Source: Bordetella sp. FB-8
Lineage (GTDB): Bacteria; Pseudomonadota; Gammaproteobacteria; Burkholderiales; Burkholderiaceae_B
Assembly (NCBI RefSeq): GCF_000382185.1
Contig: NZ_KB907784.1
Span: forward strand, 3,623,133 to 3,687,132
Direction: 5' to 3'
DNA: 64,000 nucleotides
The notes beneath the pieces are model-generated. The model worked only from the letters and a program-made list of their open reading frames with translations. It did not search any database and was not told the DNA's origin. The position numbers and the translations under genes were made by a program. Of the stretch, positions 24,674 to 31,493 are shown one piece after another; the first letter of the stretch is position 1, and the number at the start of each line of letters is the position of its first letter.

Positions 24674-24911
24674 TGTTTTTTTCTCCGATGCTGAGGTCGC
24701 CGTCCAATAGCGCGGCAACGTCCTTGGTTTGGAAATACATCCGCCGCCCGATATAGACCTTGCGATGATTCATCTCGTGTGCCCACGCGTCCTTTGGCTT
24801 GAGTAATGCCATTCGCAATCCCTCTGGTTTTCGGCTCAGAGTCGTGGCGACTTGTTCGAGCGTCATGACCACCCCGTATTGCTCTATAAGAATCTCGAAT
24901 GTCGAATTCAC
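24645..24911 (-). CDS. Plasmid-type small DNA-binding protein, paralogue of the 28182 gene
   Basis: 88 residues from a GTG at 24911. The pattern MTLEQVATTLSRKPEGLRMA then YIGRRMYFQTKDVAALLDG is a MerR/AlpA-like winged-helix arrangement. The protein at 28182-28415 has the same layout (LSIAQLAAVLDRSPDGLRIS, KIGQRVYFRTSQIAELF). One copy precedes the transfer genes and the other the replication genes, so they may regulate the two modules. The longer start is chosen because it aligns with the paralogue. Confidence 0.6.
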   Translation of the reverse strand: MNSTFEILIEQYGVVMTLEQVATTLSRKPEGLRMALLKPKDAWAHEMNHRKVYIGRRMYFQTKDVAALLDGDLSIGEKNNEANRHPSE

Positions 24912-25022
24912 ATGCTTGGCCTAATGCTGATTGACTGAAGCTCATGTATGAATTCTTGGGCAGACAGGGGTAAGATGTCAGTGTGAAAAACATCGAGTTT
25001 TCTTACTAGGACGAATTGCCCT

Positions 25023-25823
25023 ATGGCCCGACCAACACGCACCACGACTGAACAACTACGTGGCGGAATGCGAGCAGTGGCACTCATGCGCGAGCTGGCC
25101 AAGCGAGTCGGAGCGGAGAACCCCCATCAGTTCGCCGGATGGTTTGATGAACGTACCGGCATGGATACGCAGGCGTCAGGAAAATGGCGCCTGAATTTCA
25201 GTGGCGACCGGCCACTTTCCCCTCAACAGCTTCAATTGCTGTCGCGCCTTGATGGCGACGTAGCGCAACTGCACCGCAATGGACCCGCCGACATATGGCG
25301 TGCACTGTGGGGCGATGTCCACGAGTTATGGGCGCTGTCCCGCAGGCGCTTTTGCATCCATGGCTCAACACTGGATGACCGTATATGGTCAGCAATTGAG
25401 GACGAATTCGCTGACGAAATTTCCTTCGGTTCCACGCTCCGGGAATTCGAGGGTGACTTATTGCTAGCCGACGCCTATCGCGAACCGCTCGCGCTTCGTC
25501 ACTTGACCGAAGCCATCGCCCTCTACAGGTTGCACCAGCACATGAACAGCATTGCTCCGTCCGACGTGGATGGTGTCGGCGCGTATCGATGCGTGCGCAT
25601 GTGCTTGGAAGATGCGGCGGTGCGAAGTGAATTAGGCCGCCTGGGCATTGGTGACCTACTGGCAGGCCATTTAGCTGATATGGAACTTGGCCGACTGAAG
25701 CGTGAAAGGTCTTATCGTGCGTCCGTTGCCGTTGATGACCTGGCCGGGTACGTGAGGAACCCGCTAGCCTTCATATCTCACGACTCCCGGTGGGCGGCAC
25801 TAGGATTCGCCTGGGCAAACTGA
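25023..25823 (+). CDS. Uncharacterised island protein (266 aa)
   Basis: Starts MARPTRTTTEQLRGG with AGGA about 12 bases upstream. The N-terminal third (GGMRAVALMRELAKRVGAEN, later GKWRLNFSGDRPLSPQQLQL) has the feel of a plasmid regulator with an HTH. The rest is helical and contains several Cys (YRCVRMCLEDAAV). It is divergent from the transfer genes and faces the oriV-like region with the KorB and TrfA sites. No family recognised. Confidence 0.55.
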   Translation: MARPTRTTTEQLRGGMRAVALMRELAKRVGAENPHQFAGWFDERTGMDTQASGKWRLNFSGDRPLSPQQLQLLSRLDGDVAQLHRNGPADIWRALWGDVHELWALSRRRFCIHGSTLDDRIWSAIEDEFADEISFGSTLREFEGDLLLADAYREPLALRHLTEAIALYRLHQHMNSIAPSDVDGVGAYRCVRMCLEDAAVRSELGRLGIGDLLAGHLADMELGRLKRERSYRASVAVDDLAGYVRNPLAFISHDSRWAALGFAWAN

Positions 25824-25853
25824 AAACAGCCGGGTTTGATGCTCGCGTGAAAT

Positions 25854-25866
25854 TTTAGCGGCTAAA
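25854..25866. promoter_or_regulatory. KorB operator 2
   Basis: TTTAGCGGCTAAA, an exact KorB consensus palindrome, about 30 bp after the stop of the 25023 gene and 85 bp before the first TrfA iteron. Confidence 0.8.
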
Positions 25867-25893
25867 AATTTGAGTAATGAACGGACAGCTCCC

Positions 25894-25932
25894 GGTAAGA
25901 ATAATAAGAATAATATTCTTATTATTCTTACC
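25894..25932. repeat. 39-nt AT-rich palindrome
   Basis: Perfect 18-bp arms (25894-25911 and 25915-25932) around a 3-base centre, starting ggtaagaataataagaat. It is built of AAGAAT/ATTCTT units and has no U-tract, so it is not an ordinary terminator. Its position next to the iterons suggests an origin or regulator site. Confidence 0.85.
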
Positions 25933-25938
25933 AGCACC

Positions 25939-25953
25939 GCCCCTCAAGTGTCA
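25939..25953 (-). repeat. RK2-type TrfA iteron (inverted copy)
   Basis: gcccctcaagtgtca is the complement of TGACACTTGAGGGGC, the core of the iterons bound by TrfA at oriV of IncP plasmids. The match extends 3 more bases in common with the copy at 26072-26089. Confidence 0.78.
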
Positions 25954-26074
25954 ATGCCATTCGAGTGAAAAGCGCTGCCGAAGCCACAAGAATGGTCGCC
26001 CCATCAAACCAAGACTGTTTTGACGCCAGAGAGAGAAGAAAAAATCCGGGTTCGCATTTCATATGCAACTTCAT

Positions 26075-26089
26075 TGACACTTGAGGGGC
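26075..26089 (+). repeat. RK2-type TrfA iteron (direct copy)
   Basis: tgacacttgaggggc, an exact iteron core in opposite orientation to the copy at 25939. The two form 18-bp perfect inverted repeats with a 115-bp spacer. No trfA gene is present in the window. Confidence 0.78.
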
Positions 26090-26098
26090 GCACGGTTC

Positions 26099-26111
26099 TT
26101 TAGCCGCTAAA
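26099..26111. promoter_or_regulatory. KorB operator 3
   Basis: TTTAGCCGCTAAA, an exact KorB consensus (with the C variant at the centre), 9 bp from the TrfA iteron at 26075-26089. In RK2 KorB sites also occur near replication functions. Confidence 0.8.
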
Positions 26112-26411
26112 AAGACAACGGTGCCGGCGATTCGGGCTACTTTCTTTCTGGCGTCCAAACAGCGGCGTTAGCCGCCCAGAACGCAAAGACCTTGCGCCGA
26201 TTACGGTGGCACGGTCTTCGAAGTGGCCGACACTGCTCTTCCCTTCTGGCGTACAACCCAAAGGCCGAAAGCCGACCATCGGCAAAGGCTTGGCGTCGCC
26301 CTAAAGGGCGGCGGCAAGTGCCGCGCCTAGTGGATGATCTTGGAAGATCATGGATGGATTTTGCGAATCGCCAGCAAACCCGCGCCGTTGCTGGGTTTTT
26401 AAGATTTGGGC

Positions 26412-26489
26412 GGGGAACGTTACCGTGGGGATTGGGGAACGTTACCGTGGGGGTGGGGGAACGTTACCGTGGGGGTGGGGAACGTTACT
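26412..26489. repeat. 22-bp iterons (three full, one partial) of an IncQ-like oriV
   Basis: ggggaacgttaccgtgggg starts at 26412, 26434 and 26456, with a truncated copy from 26477. Periods are 22, 22 and 21. They overlap the last codons of repC, which therefore ends in repeated VTFP-containing residues. Initiator RepC of IncQ plasmids binds 20-22-bp iterons, so these are the likely RepC sites. Confidence 0.85.
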
Positions 26490-27319
26490 CCGGGAGCCTT
26501 CGGCCTGCTAATTTCCCATTTCCCTTTGGCGTACTCGCTCACTGTCCAGCCCACGGCGGCAAGCTCGGCAAGTGCCTTGCGGGCGGTCTGGCGGCGCTTT
26601 TTCATTGCTTCATCGTTGGCCGCATCTGGCCATACATAGCCGCACAGAGTGTCGATTTCAGCCTTGCCAGCCTTGCCGGGGTCAATCCAGCCGCACAGCC
26701 GCTGATGTAGCAGTCGTGTTGGGTCGGCCTGTAACGCTCGCACCTCGTCCATGTTGATGCGGACATGTTGCCCGCAGCCCATTACAGCTTGGGCAAGCAG
26801 GGGGTTTAGGGCCACATACAGCTTTCCATCCTGCTCATCACTGGCGTACTCGGACAGCAGGCGGAAGCCCTGCCGCTTCCTGCCGTTCTGGGCGATGATG
26901 GATACCTTCCAAAGCCGTTCGATGCACTCCCGTACCGGCTTGGTGTCGTCGGGGTTGGCGTAGCCGATTTCGCGGGCTAACGCCCGATAACTGCCCTTGA
27001 CCACCATTGCATCTTGCTGGACAGCTTCCCACTTCGGTTCAAGGAATAGCCGGAGTTGTCGCCCGCCTTCGGTTCGCGGTTCAGGTGACAGCACAATGCC
27101 ACTCGGCCCCGCCATTGCCACCAGTCCTTGCAGGATGCGGAGATCATCAGCACCTAGCGGCTCTGGGCCGCTGAACTCGATGCGCTTGCCGTCGCCGTAG
27201 TCATGCACCACGTCCAGCTTGCCGCGTTTGCGTTCGCCACGCTGAAGGCTGCGGAAAAGTCCGCGGGCAAGGCAATGCGCAGGGTCGTGCCGTGCGTGGG
27301 TCAGGTCATGCTTGCTCAC
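26420..27319 (-). CDS. repC: RepC, IncQ-type replication initiator
   Basis: 299 residues from a GTG with AAGGGGG six bases upstream. The body is very close to RSF1010 RepC: ARHDPAHCLARGLFRSL, DYGDGKRIEFSGPEPLGADD, IERLWKVSIIAQNGRKRQGF and RLLHQRLCGWIDPGK. RepC binds oriV iterons and opens the origin. The start overlaps the end of repA by 14 bp, as in IncQ plasmids. The C-terminus is encoded by the iteron DNA itself (APGVTFPTPTVTF...), which is odd and suggests the origin has fused to the gene. Confidence 0.95.
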   Translation of the reverse strand: MSKHDLTHARHDPAHCLARGLFRSLQRGERKRGKLDVVHDYGDGKRIEFSGPEPLGADDLRILQGLVAMAGPSGIVLSPEPRTEGGRQLRLFLEPKWEAVQQDAMVVKGSYRALAREIGYANPDDTKPVRECIERLWKVSIIAQNGRKRQGFRLLSEYASDEQDGKLYVALNPLLAQAVMGCGQHVRINMDEVRALQADPTRLLHQRLCGWIDPGKAGKAEIDTLCGYVWPDAANDEAMKKRRQTARKALAELAAVGWTVSEYAKGKWEISRPKAPGVTFPTPTVTFPHPHGNVPQSPR

Positions 27320-28178
27320 GTTTTCCCCCTTTCTTTCCTGCGCCATTGCTGGCGGCATCTTGTAGTTCGACGGGCAGCAACACCCCGCCGCTGTGCCGCT
27401 GATACCAACGGTCTAGCGGGGTCGCGTCGTAGTTTTGTTTGCTCACACCAAAGCGGACAAAGAGACCGCGCCGGTCGTTGCCGATGGGCGAACGATCAAA
27501 GCCCCGGTCACTCATGCGCTCGGCTTCCTGCTCTGTCATCTTGGCGACGTAGCCGCACCAGCGGGCGTTGTCGATCAGGGCCGATGCTCCCCGCGCTGCC
27601 TGTTGCTGGTCAGTCTGCCCTTCACGGACGCTTCCCTTGCTGACATGGTGCAGGTAGAGCACGGATGCGCCCGTAGTAGCCGCAACGTGCTCAAGCACGG
27701 CCACGAGATGGGCCATGTTGCCGTTGCTGTTCTCATCGAGGGCGTGAATGCGGCTCAGGGTATCCAGCACGATCAGCCGCGCCCCGGCGCTGTACTCGAT
27801 GACACGGCGCAAGTGAGCATCATCCATGATGTTCAGGCGCTTGCCCATGATCGGCTCTAGCGCGAGGTTCTCCGCGATGGCTTGGCGGGCTGCGTGCCCG
27901 AGGTGCTGGCCGATGGCATGAATGCGCCGCACAAGCGCGGGCGGCGGGTCTTCCCCGGCCAGATAGACCACGCGCCCGGTGTGTGGGGGAGCAAGGCCCA
28001 CAAGGTCGCCACCAGCAACGCTACATGCGATGCTCATCGCCGCTTCCAGCGCCCAGAAGCTCTTGCCTGTGGCCCCTGGGGCGACGAGCGCGCCGACAGT
28101 CCCCGCCAGAAAGCCTGGCCATATGAAATCCAGCGTAGGCGGCTCGTGTTCGAATGCTTCCAGTACATCAATCGCCAC
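27306..28178 (-). CDS. repA: RepA, IncQ-type hexameric replicative helicase
   Basis: 290 residues. Walker A-like VAPGATGKSFWALEAA near residue 33, Walker B IVLDTLSRIHALDE, and YLHHVSKGSVREGQTDQQQAA then SALIDNARW match RSF1010 RepA, a RecA/DnaB-like 5'-3' helicase. With RepC it forms the replication module. The IncQ primase (RepB/RepB') is not found in this island, so single-strand priming would need another source. Confidence 0.93.
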   Translation of the reverse strand: MAIDVLEAFEHEPPTLDFIWPGFLAGTVGALVAPGATGKSFWALEAAMSIACSVAGGDLVGLAPPHTGRVVYLAGEDPPPALVRRIHAIGQHLGHAARQAIAENLALEPIMGKRLNIMDDAHLRRVIEYSAGARLIVLDTLSRIHALDENSNGNMAHLVAVLEHVAATTGASVLYLHHVSKGSVREGQTDQQQAARGASALIDNARWCGYVAKMTEQEAERMSDRGFDRSPIGNDRRGLFVRFGVSKQNYDATPLDRWYQRHSGGVLLPVELQDAASNGAGKKGGKREQA

Positions 28179-28181
28179 GGC

Positions 28182-28415
28182 TCAATTCCCCGTGTCGCTC
28201 AGGGACTCGTCACTGAAGAGTTCGGCGATCTGCGAGGTACGAAAGTAAACCCGCTGCCCAATCTTCAAGCGGGTCTTGTTTATGCGTTGCGTCCACTCGT
28301 TCGTTGTTCGCAGGCTGATTCGTAACCCGTCGGGTGAGCGGTCAAGGACAGCCGCCAATTGCGCGATGCTCAACAGCGGGCCGAACCGTTGCAGCAAAGT
28401 GTCTTCTATCGTCAT
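28182..28415 (-). CDS. Small DNA-binding regulator upstream of repA
   Basis: 77 residues from ATG 28415 with GGAG upstream. It has LSIAQLAAVLDRSPDGLRIS and KIGQRVYFRTSQIAELF, an AlpA/MerR-like winged helix. Three bases separate its stop from repA, as for the small repressor gene of IncQ rep operons (repF/CAC position), so it probably controls repA-repC. Paralogue of the 24645 gene. Confidence 0.65.
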   Translation of the reverse strand: MTIEDTLLQRFGPLLSIAQLAAVLDRSPDGLRISLRTTNEWTQRINKTRLKIGQRVYFRTSQIAELFSDESLSDTGN

Positions 28416-28496
28416 TGCGTAAAACTCCGTAATCAACCGAATGACTACGGAGATTAGGCATCATTGGGATTTACTACACCCCATTAATTGCACATA

Positions 28497-29645
28497 ATGG
28501 TTGACATGGAAAAATCGTACTCACCAGCGTTTCGAGCCAAAGCAGTCAGCCTAGTCAATGATGACGGTATGTCTGTGGATCGCGTGGCGAAGCAGCTCGC
28601 GATACCGAAAAGCACCCTCTTTAGCTGGGTACGTGCCAGCAAAAAGGAACTACCCATTGCCATCTGGGACGGTTGCGATTCCATCGTCTCGGAGGCCATC
28701 GGACGCTTTCAGGATCGCTGGCGGCCATATTCCGCATCCTCGCGGCGTTACCCTATCGGAAAATTGATACAGGAGCTGATCGATCCCGCCGTGTCCGCGT
28801 ACACGGCTAAACTGCCACCACGCTACCTAGCCCACCTTCCGGGAGCCGGGACAGGGGTGGCCGTCAGCGGAATTATTCGCTTGGTGGGACTTGATGCAAT
28901 GGTTCGGCTGCAACGTCAGTTGCTGCGGGCGTTTATCCTCACAGAGGACAAACAGACTGCAAGAGATAAGCGCTTTGTTGCCACGCTCGAATCATTGATC
29001 GAATTGGTATTGGCCTGCTCTTGCAAACGCCCAAAAACGTCAGTTCCCGCGAAGGGAGTCAGCCTGAATGCACAACGGAAACACGGCTTTTGCGATCTCT
29101 GCGGAAACCTGACAGAACTCTCGGCCTTCATGGCGAAGGTTGCAGAGCAGCAGGTCAATGAGACAGAACTTCACGATGAAAAAAAGCTCGAACTCAGCCA
29201 CCAGTATTGCACTGGGCATCGGCCAAAGCTAACGAATGGCGAGTGGAACCCCGCATACAGGCAGGCGAAGCGATCAATAGAGCAATTCAATCTTGAACTG
29301 GGCAGGATAAATCGACAGTGCGCAAAGCGGTCTAGCCCAAATGCGATGACGTCGGGTGACTCGCTGGTTGACAGCTACTTTTTCCACTATTTCTCAGGCC
29401 AAACCTTACAACCTGCCGACAAAGCAGACTTGCGCAACTTAGCGCGGCTGATGGTGGACTCAAAGCTATCGGACACCAGGAAGAAAATATTGATGCTCCG
29501 GTACTCTGGGTTCAATCAATCGGAGATTGCGGAGCATCTTCTTGGTAAAGACAATCGGGCACTGACGCGTCAGGCAGTATCTAAGGCACTCGCATCGATA
29601 CCCGCAATGTTTCACCTGAAGCAAAAGAAACGCCCCGTTCGCTGA
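28497..29645 (+). CDS. Putative DNA-binding protein: N-terminal HTH, Cys/His cluster, sigma-like C-terminal HTH
   Basis: About 382 residues. SPAFRAKAVSLVNDDGMSVD then VAKQLAIPKSTLFSWVR is a transposase-OrfA-like helix-turn-helix. The middle has FCDLCGNL and HQYCTGHRPK, a probable zinc site. The end, RKKILMLRYSGFNQSEIAEHL, reads like a region-4 or LuxR-type HTH. The start may be 28497 or the ATG at 28506; no strong ribosome site is seen. It is divergent from the rep operon. A regulator of the island is the likely role, but the family is unknown to me. Confidence 0.6.
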   Translation: MVDMEKSYSPAFRAKAVSLVNDDGMSVDRVAKQLAIPKSTLFSWVRASKKELPIAIWDGCDSIVSEAIGRFQDRWRPYSASSRRYPIGKLIQELIDPAVSAYTAKLPPRYLAHLPGAGTGVAVSGIIRLVGLDAMVRLQRQLLRAFILTEDKQTARDKRFVATLESLIELVLACSCKRPKTSVPAKGVSLNAQRKHGFCDLCGNLTELSAFMAKVAEQQVNETELHDEKKLELSHQYCTGHRPKLTNGEWNPAYRQAKRSIEQFNLELGRINRQCAKRSSPNAMTSGDSLVDSYFFHYFSGQTLQPADKADLRNLARLMVDSKLSDTRKKILMLRYSGFNQSEIAEHLLGKDNRALTRQAVSKALASIPAMFHLKQKKRPVR

Positions 29646-29749
29646 CATTACGTGGCGTCAACCAAATTGACCAACAACTAGGCCGACACAATCTGCATTG
29701 CCAGGCACCATCAGGCACATGTTCGCAAGTGACTGAAAGAGGGCAAGGC

Positions 29750-29989
29750 ATGCACGCAACCACAAACAAGACGCTCATCAACCGCAAGAAACTACTGGCG
29801 ATGATTCCGCTGTCTGAGCGCACGATCTTCAACATGGAGCAGCGGGGTGAATTCCCGCGCCGCATCGCACTCACCAGTCGCAACGTGGCTTGGGACTTGA
29901 CCGATGTTGAGGAATGGATCGAGGCTCGGAAGTCATCGGGCAACCAGGCCACACGCCCCGGCTTCACTCCGTCGGCCGCAGTCGCTTGA
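29750..29989 (+). CDS. AlpA-family excisionase/regulator
   Basis: 79 residues from ATG 29750 (MHATTNKTLINRKKLLAMIP), with AGAGGGCAAGG in front. LSERTIFNMEQRGEFPRRIA followed by NVAWDLTDVEEWIEAR is the AlpA winged-helix pattern. It converges on integrase 2, overlapping it by 26 bp in opposite strands. AlpA proteins act as recombination directionality factors or activate the adjacent integrase, so this is the likely excision switch of island 2. Confidence 0.85.
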   Translation: MHATTNKTLINRKKLLAMIPLSERTIFNMEQRGEFPRRIALTSRNVAWDLTDVEEWIEARKSSGNQATRPGFTPSAAVA

Positions 29990-31172
29990 CCGTCCACTCA
30001 TCAAGCATGTCAGCCCAATCTTGCAACATGGCCGTGCGCTGCTCCCGATATTCGGCCTTGTTGTACACCGCCCTCACACCCTTCTGTTCGTGGGCGAGAC
30101 ACTTCTCAATCCAATCGGTGTTGTACCCAGCTTCATGTAACAAGGTGCTGGCCGTCCTACGCAAGTCGTGCGGCCCGAACTTCGCCAGGGCCTTGCTCTC
30201 CTTCTGCGCTAGCCTGTAGGTCAGCGTCAGCACCTGGTTGAGCGTGGCACTGCTCATTGGCAAGTCCGAGTCATAACGTGACGGCAGCACGTATTCAGAC
30301 CCACCGGCAAACGTCTTGAGCGCGATGAATATGTCCAGTGCCTGCCGAGATAGGTACACGTGGTGCGGGTTGCGCCGCTTCATCCGCTCCTTGGGAACGG
30401 TCCAAAGCGCCTCGCTGAAATTGACCTCGCTCCATGTCGCGTTCGTCAATTCACTCTTGCGCACCATCGTCAACAGCAGCAACTTGGCCGCAGCCCGAAT
30501 CGAGGGCGTGGTGCCGATACGCTCCATGTACTGGTACATCAGCCCGATCTCGTCGGGTGTCAGCGCCCGGTCGCGGGGTTCAAACTTGGCAATGGTGGTT
30601 GGCCTGACCATATCCGCCGGATTCTCAACCTTCTGGCCACGCTCAATCGCCCACCGGAACACCTGCATGACCACCTCGCGCACATGCACCGCCGTGGCCG
30701 GTGCGCCGCGTTCCACAATCGTATCGGTCAGGGTGCGCAAGTCCTCGTGCGTAATCTCGGCTAGCTTCTGGTTGCCGAACTTGGGCTTCAATTCCCGTTC
30801 ATAGACCGCACGGCGCATGTCGCGGGTCGAGTCGGCCATCTGGTAACCGCGTAACCACTTTTCCGCCCAGGCACCGAATGTCTCGGCATCTTTCACGCGG
30901 GCTTTGTCACGCGCCTTCTCCCTGGCCGGTGACTTCCCGGCGGCGATCATCTTCTTGGCCTCGCCCAACTGCTCGCGGGCTTCCGACAGGGTGATGCCTC
31001 CGGTGCCATAGCGCCCGAAGGTGATGGTCTCCTGTCTTCCGTTGATCGAGTAGTTGTATCGGAACGAGATCGCCCCGGCGGGCGTGACGGCCACATAGAG
31101 GCCGTCACGGTCGTTCACTTTGTAGATCTTGTCCTGCGGCTTGAGGTTGCGCAGCTTGGTATCGGTCAGCAT
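29964..31172 (-). CDS. int: Integrase 2: P4-type tyrosine recombinase of island 2
   Basis: 402 residues from ATG 31172 (MLTDTKLRNLKPQDKIYK). DUF4102 domain, core-binding domain, then a complete catalytic domain: LVRKSELTNATW-type first Arg (TMVRKSEL), HDLRRTASTLLHEAG, and LAHEQKGVRAVYNKAEY with the final His and nucleophile Tyr. It lies 307 bp from the guaA 3' end and surely acts on the att sites there. It is a full-length homologue of the truncated integrase 1. Confidence 0.95.
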   Translation of the reverse strand: MLTDTKLRNLKPQDKIYKVNDRDGLYVAVTPAGAISFRYNYSINGRQETITFGRYGTGGITLSEAREQLGEAKKMIAAGKSPAREKARDKARVKDAETFGAWAEKWLRGYQMADSTRDMRRAVYERELKPKFGNQKLAEITHEDLRTLTDTIVERGAPATAVHVREVVMQVFRWAIERGQKVENPADMVRPTTIAKFEPRDRALTPDEIGLMYQYMERIGTTPSIRAAAKLLLLTMVRKSELTNATWSEVNFSEALWTVPKERMKRRNPHHVYLSRQALDIFIALKTFAGGSEYVLPSRYDSDLPMSSATLNQVLTLTYRLAQKESKALAKFGPHDLRRTASTLLHEAGYNTDWIEKCLAHEQKGVRAVYNKAEYREQRTAMLQDWADMLDEWTVKRLRPTE

Positions 31173-31478
31173 GGTATCCGTCCTATCTCGACTCAAAATA
31201 CCATGTTCAAAACAGGCGCAAAATATTCAATTTTCTTTTTATAAATCAATTACTTAGAAAATTTCAATACCATGCGACATTGAAAAATCATGGCATGGTA
31301 TCGAGCGCTGTTCATGGCATCAGCGAAGATAGTACCATCCGCCATGCCATAAAAAAACAGTGCTTGGCGGTGCTATGTGTTGCCAGTCGGTGCCAGACAA
31401 AGAAGCAAAAAAGCCCGCAGTGACGCGGGCTTACATGCTTTTTGTGCTTCTCAATGCCTGCCGTTGCCAGACATCAAA
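31173..31478. repeat. Proximal arm-type sites and promoter region of integrase 2
   Basis: 306 bp without a gene. ATACCATG-type sites occur at 31171-31177 (inverted), 31198-31205, 31267-31274, 31289-31301 (inverted pair), 31313-31320, 31333-31338 and 31341-31350. They match the repeats at 16695-16735 and so link the two ends of island 2. The guaA terminator is also here. Confidence 0.6.
31405..31432 (-). terminator. Terminator downstream of guaA, supplied by island 2
   Basis: On the minus strand AAGCCCGC-GTCACT-GCGGGCTT is followed by TTTT, a standard Rho-independent terminator about 50 bp after the guaA stop. It lies on the island side of the att, so the island restores transcription termination of guaA after insertion and keeps guaA transcripts out of int. 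Confidence 0.8.
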
Positions 31479-31493
31479 TCATTCCCACTCGAT
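31479..31493. other. Chromosomal att in the guaA 3' end
   Basis: tcattcccactcgat includes the guaA stop and its last four codons (IEWE). The same sequence recurs at 16621 (12 bases) and, diverged, at 2033. Integration at the guaA terminus leaves the protein unchanged. Confidence 0.8.

Larger units (their letters stand above)
25824..26419. other. Replication and control region (oriV-like) of island 2
   Basis: 596 bp without a convincing gene. It holds, from left to right, a KorB operator (25854-25866), a 39-nt palindrome (25894-25932), a pair of inverted RK2-type TrfA iterons (25939-25953 and 26075-26089) and a second KorB operator (26099-26111). Two small hairpins follow (26297-26310 and 26334-26351). 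Then come the 22-bp iterons that run into the 3' end of repC. IncQ origins are built from iterons plus hairpin single-strand initiation sites, so the hairpins may be such sites. Confidence 0.65.
16621..31493. mobile_element. Genomic island 2: integrative, IncP-oriented mobilizable satellite
   Basis: Bounded by att copies at 16621 and in guaA at 31479. It carries an intact integrase and AlpA-like factor, IncQ-type repA/repC with iterons, an RP4-like oriT with traJ and traK, and trbJ-trbK-trbL. Several regulators, three KorB operators and two TrfA iterons are also present. No relaxase, coupling protein or complete mating apparatus is present, so transfer would depend on a helper, most simply an IncP plasmid. 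Confidence 0.82.

Noticed and set aside
25894..25932. Ordinary Rho-independent terminator
   Set aside because: The stem is AT-rich, has no following U-run, and is flanked by initiator sites.
26412..26489. CRISPR-like array
   Set aside because: The repeats are only 22 bp apart with no spacers of CRISPR length and no cas genes. They are initiator iterons.
31479..31493. tRNA gene as integration site
   Set aside because: No tRNA cloverleaf is visible near any of the three junctions. The repeated sequence is the guaA 3' end.
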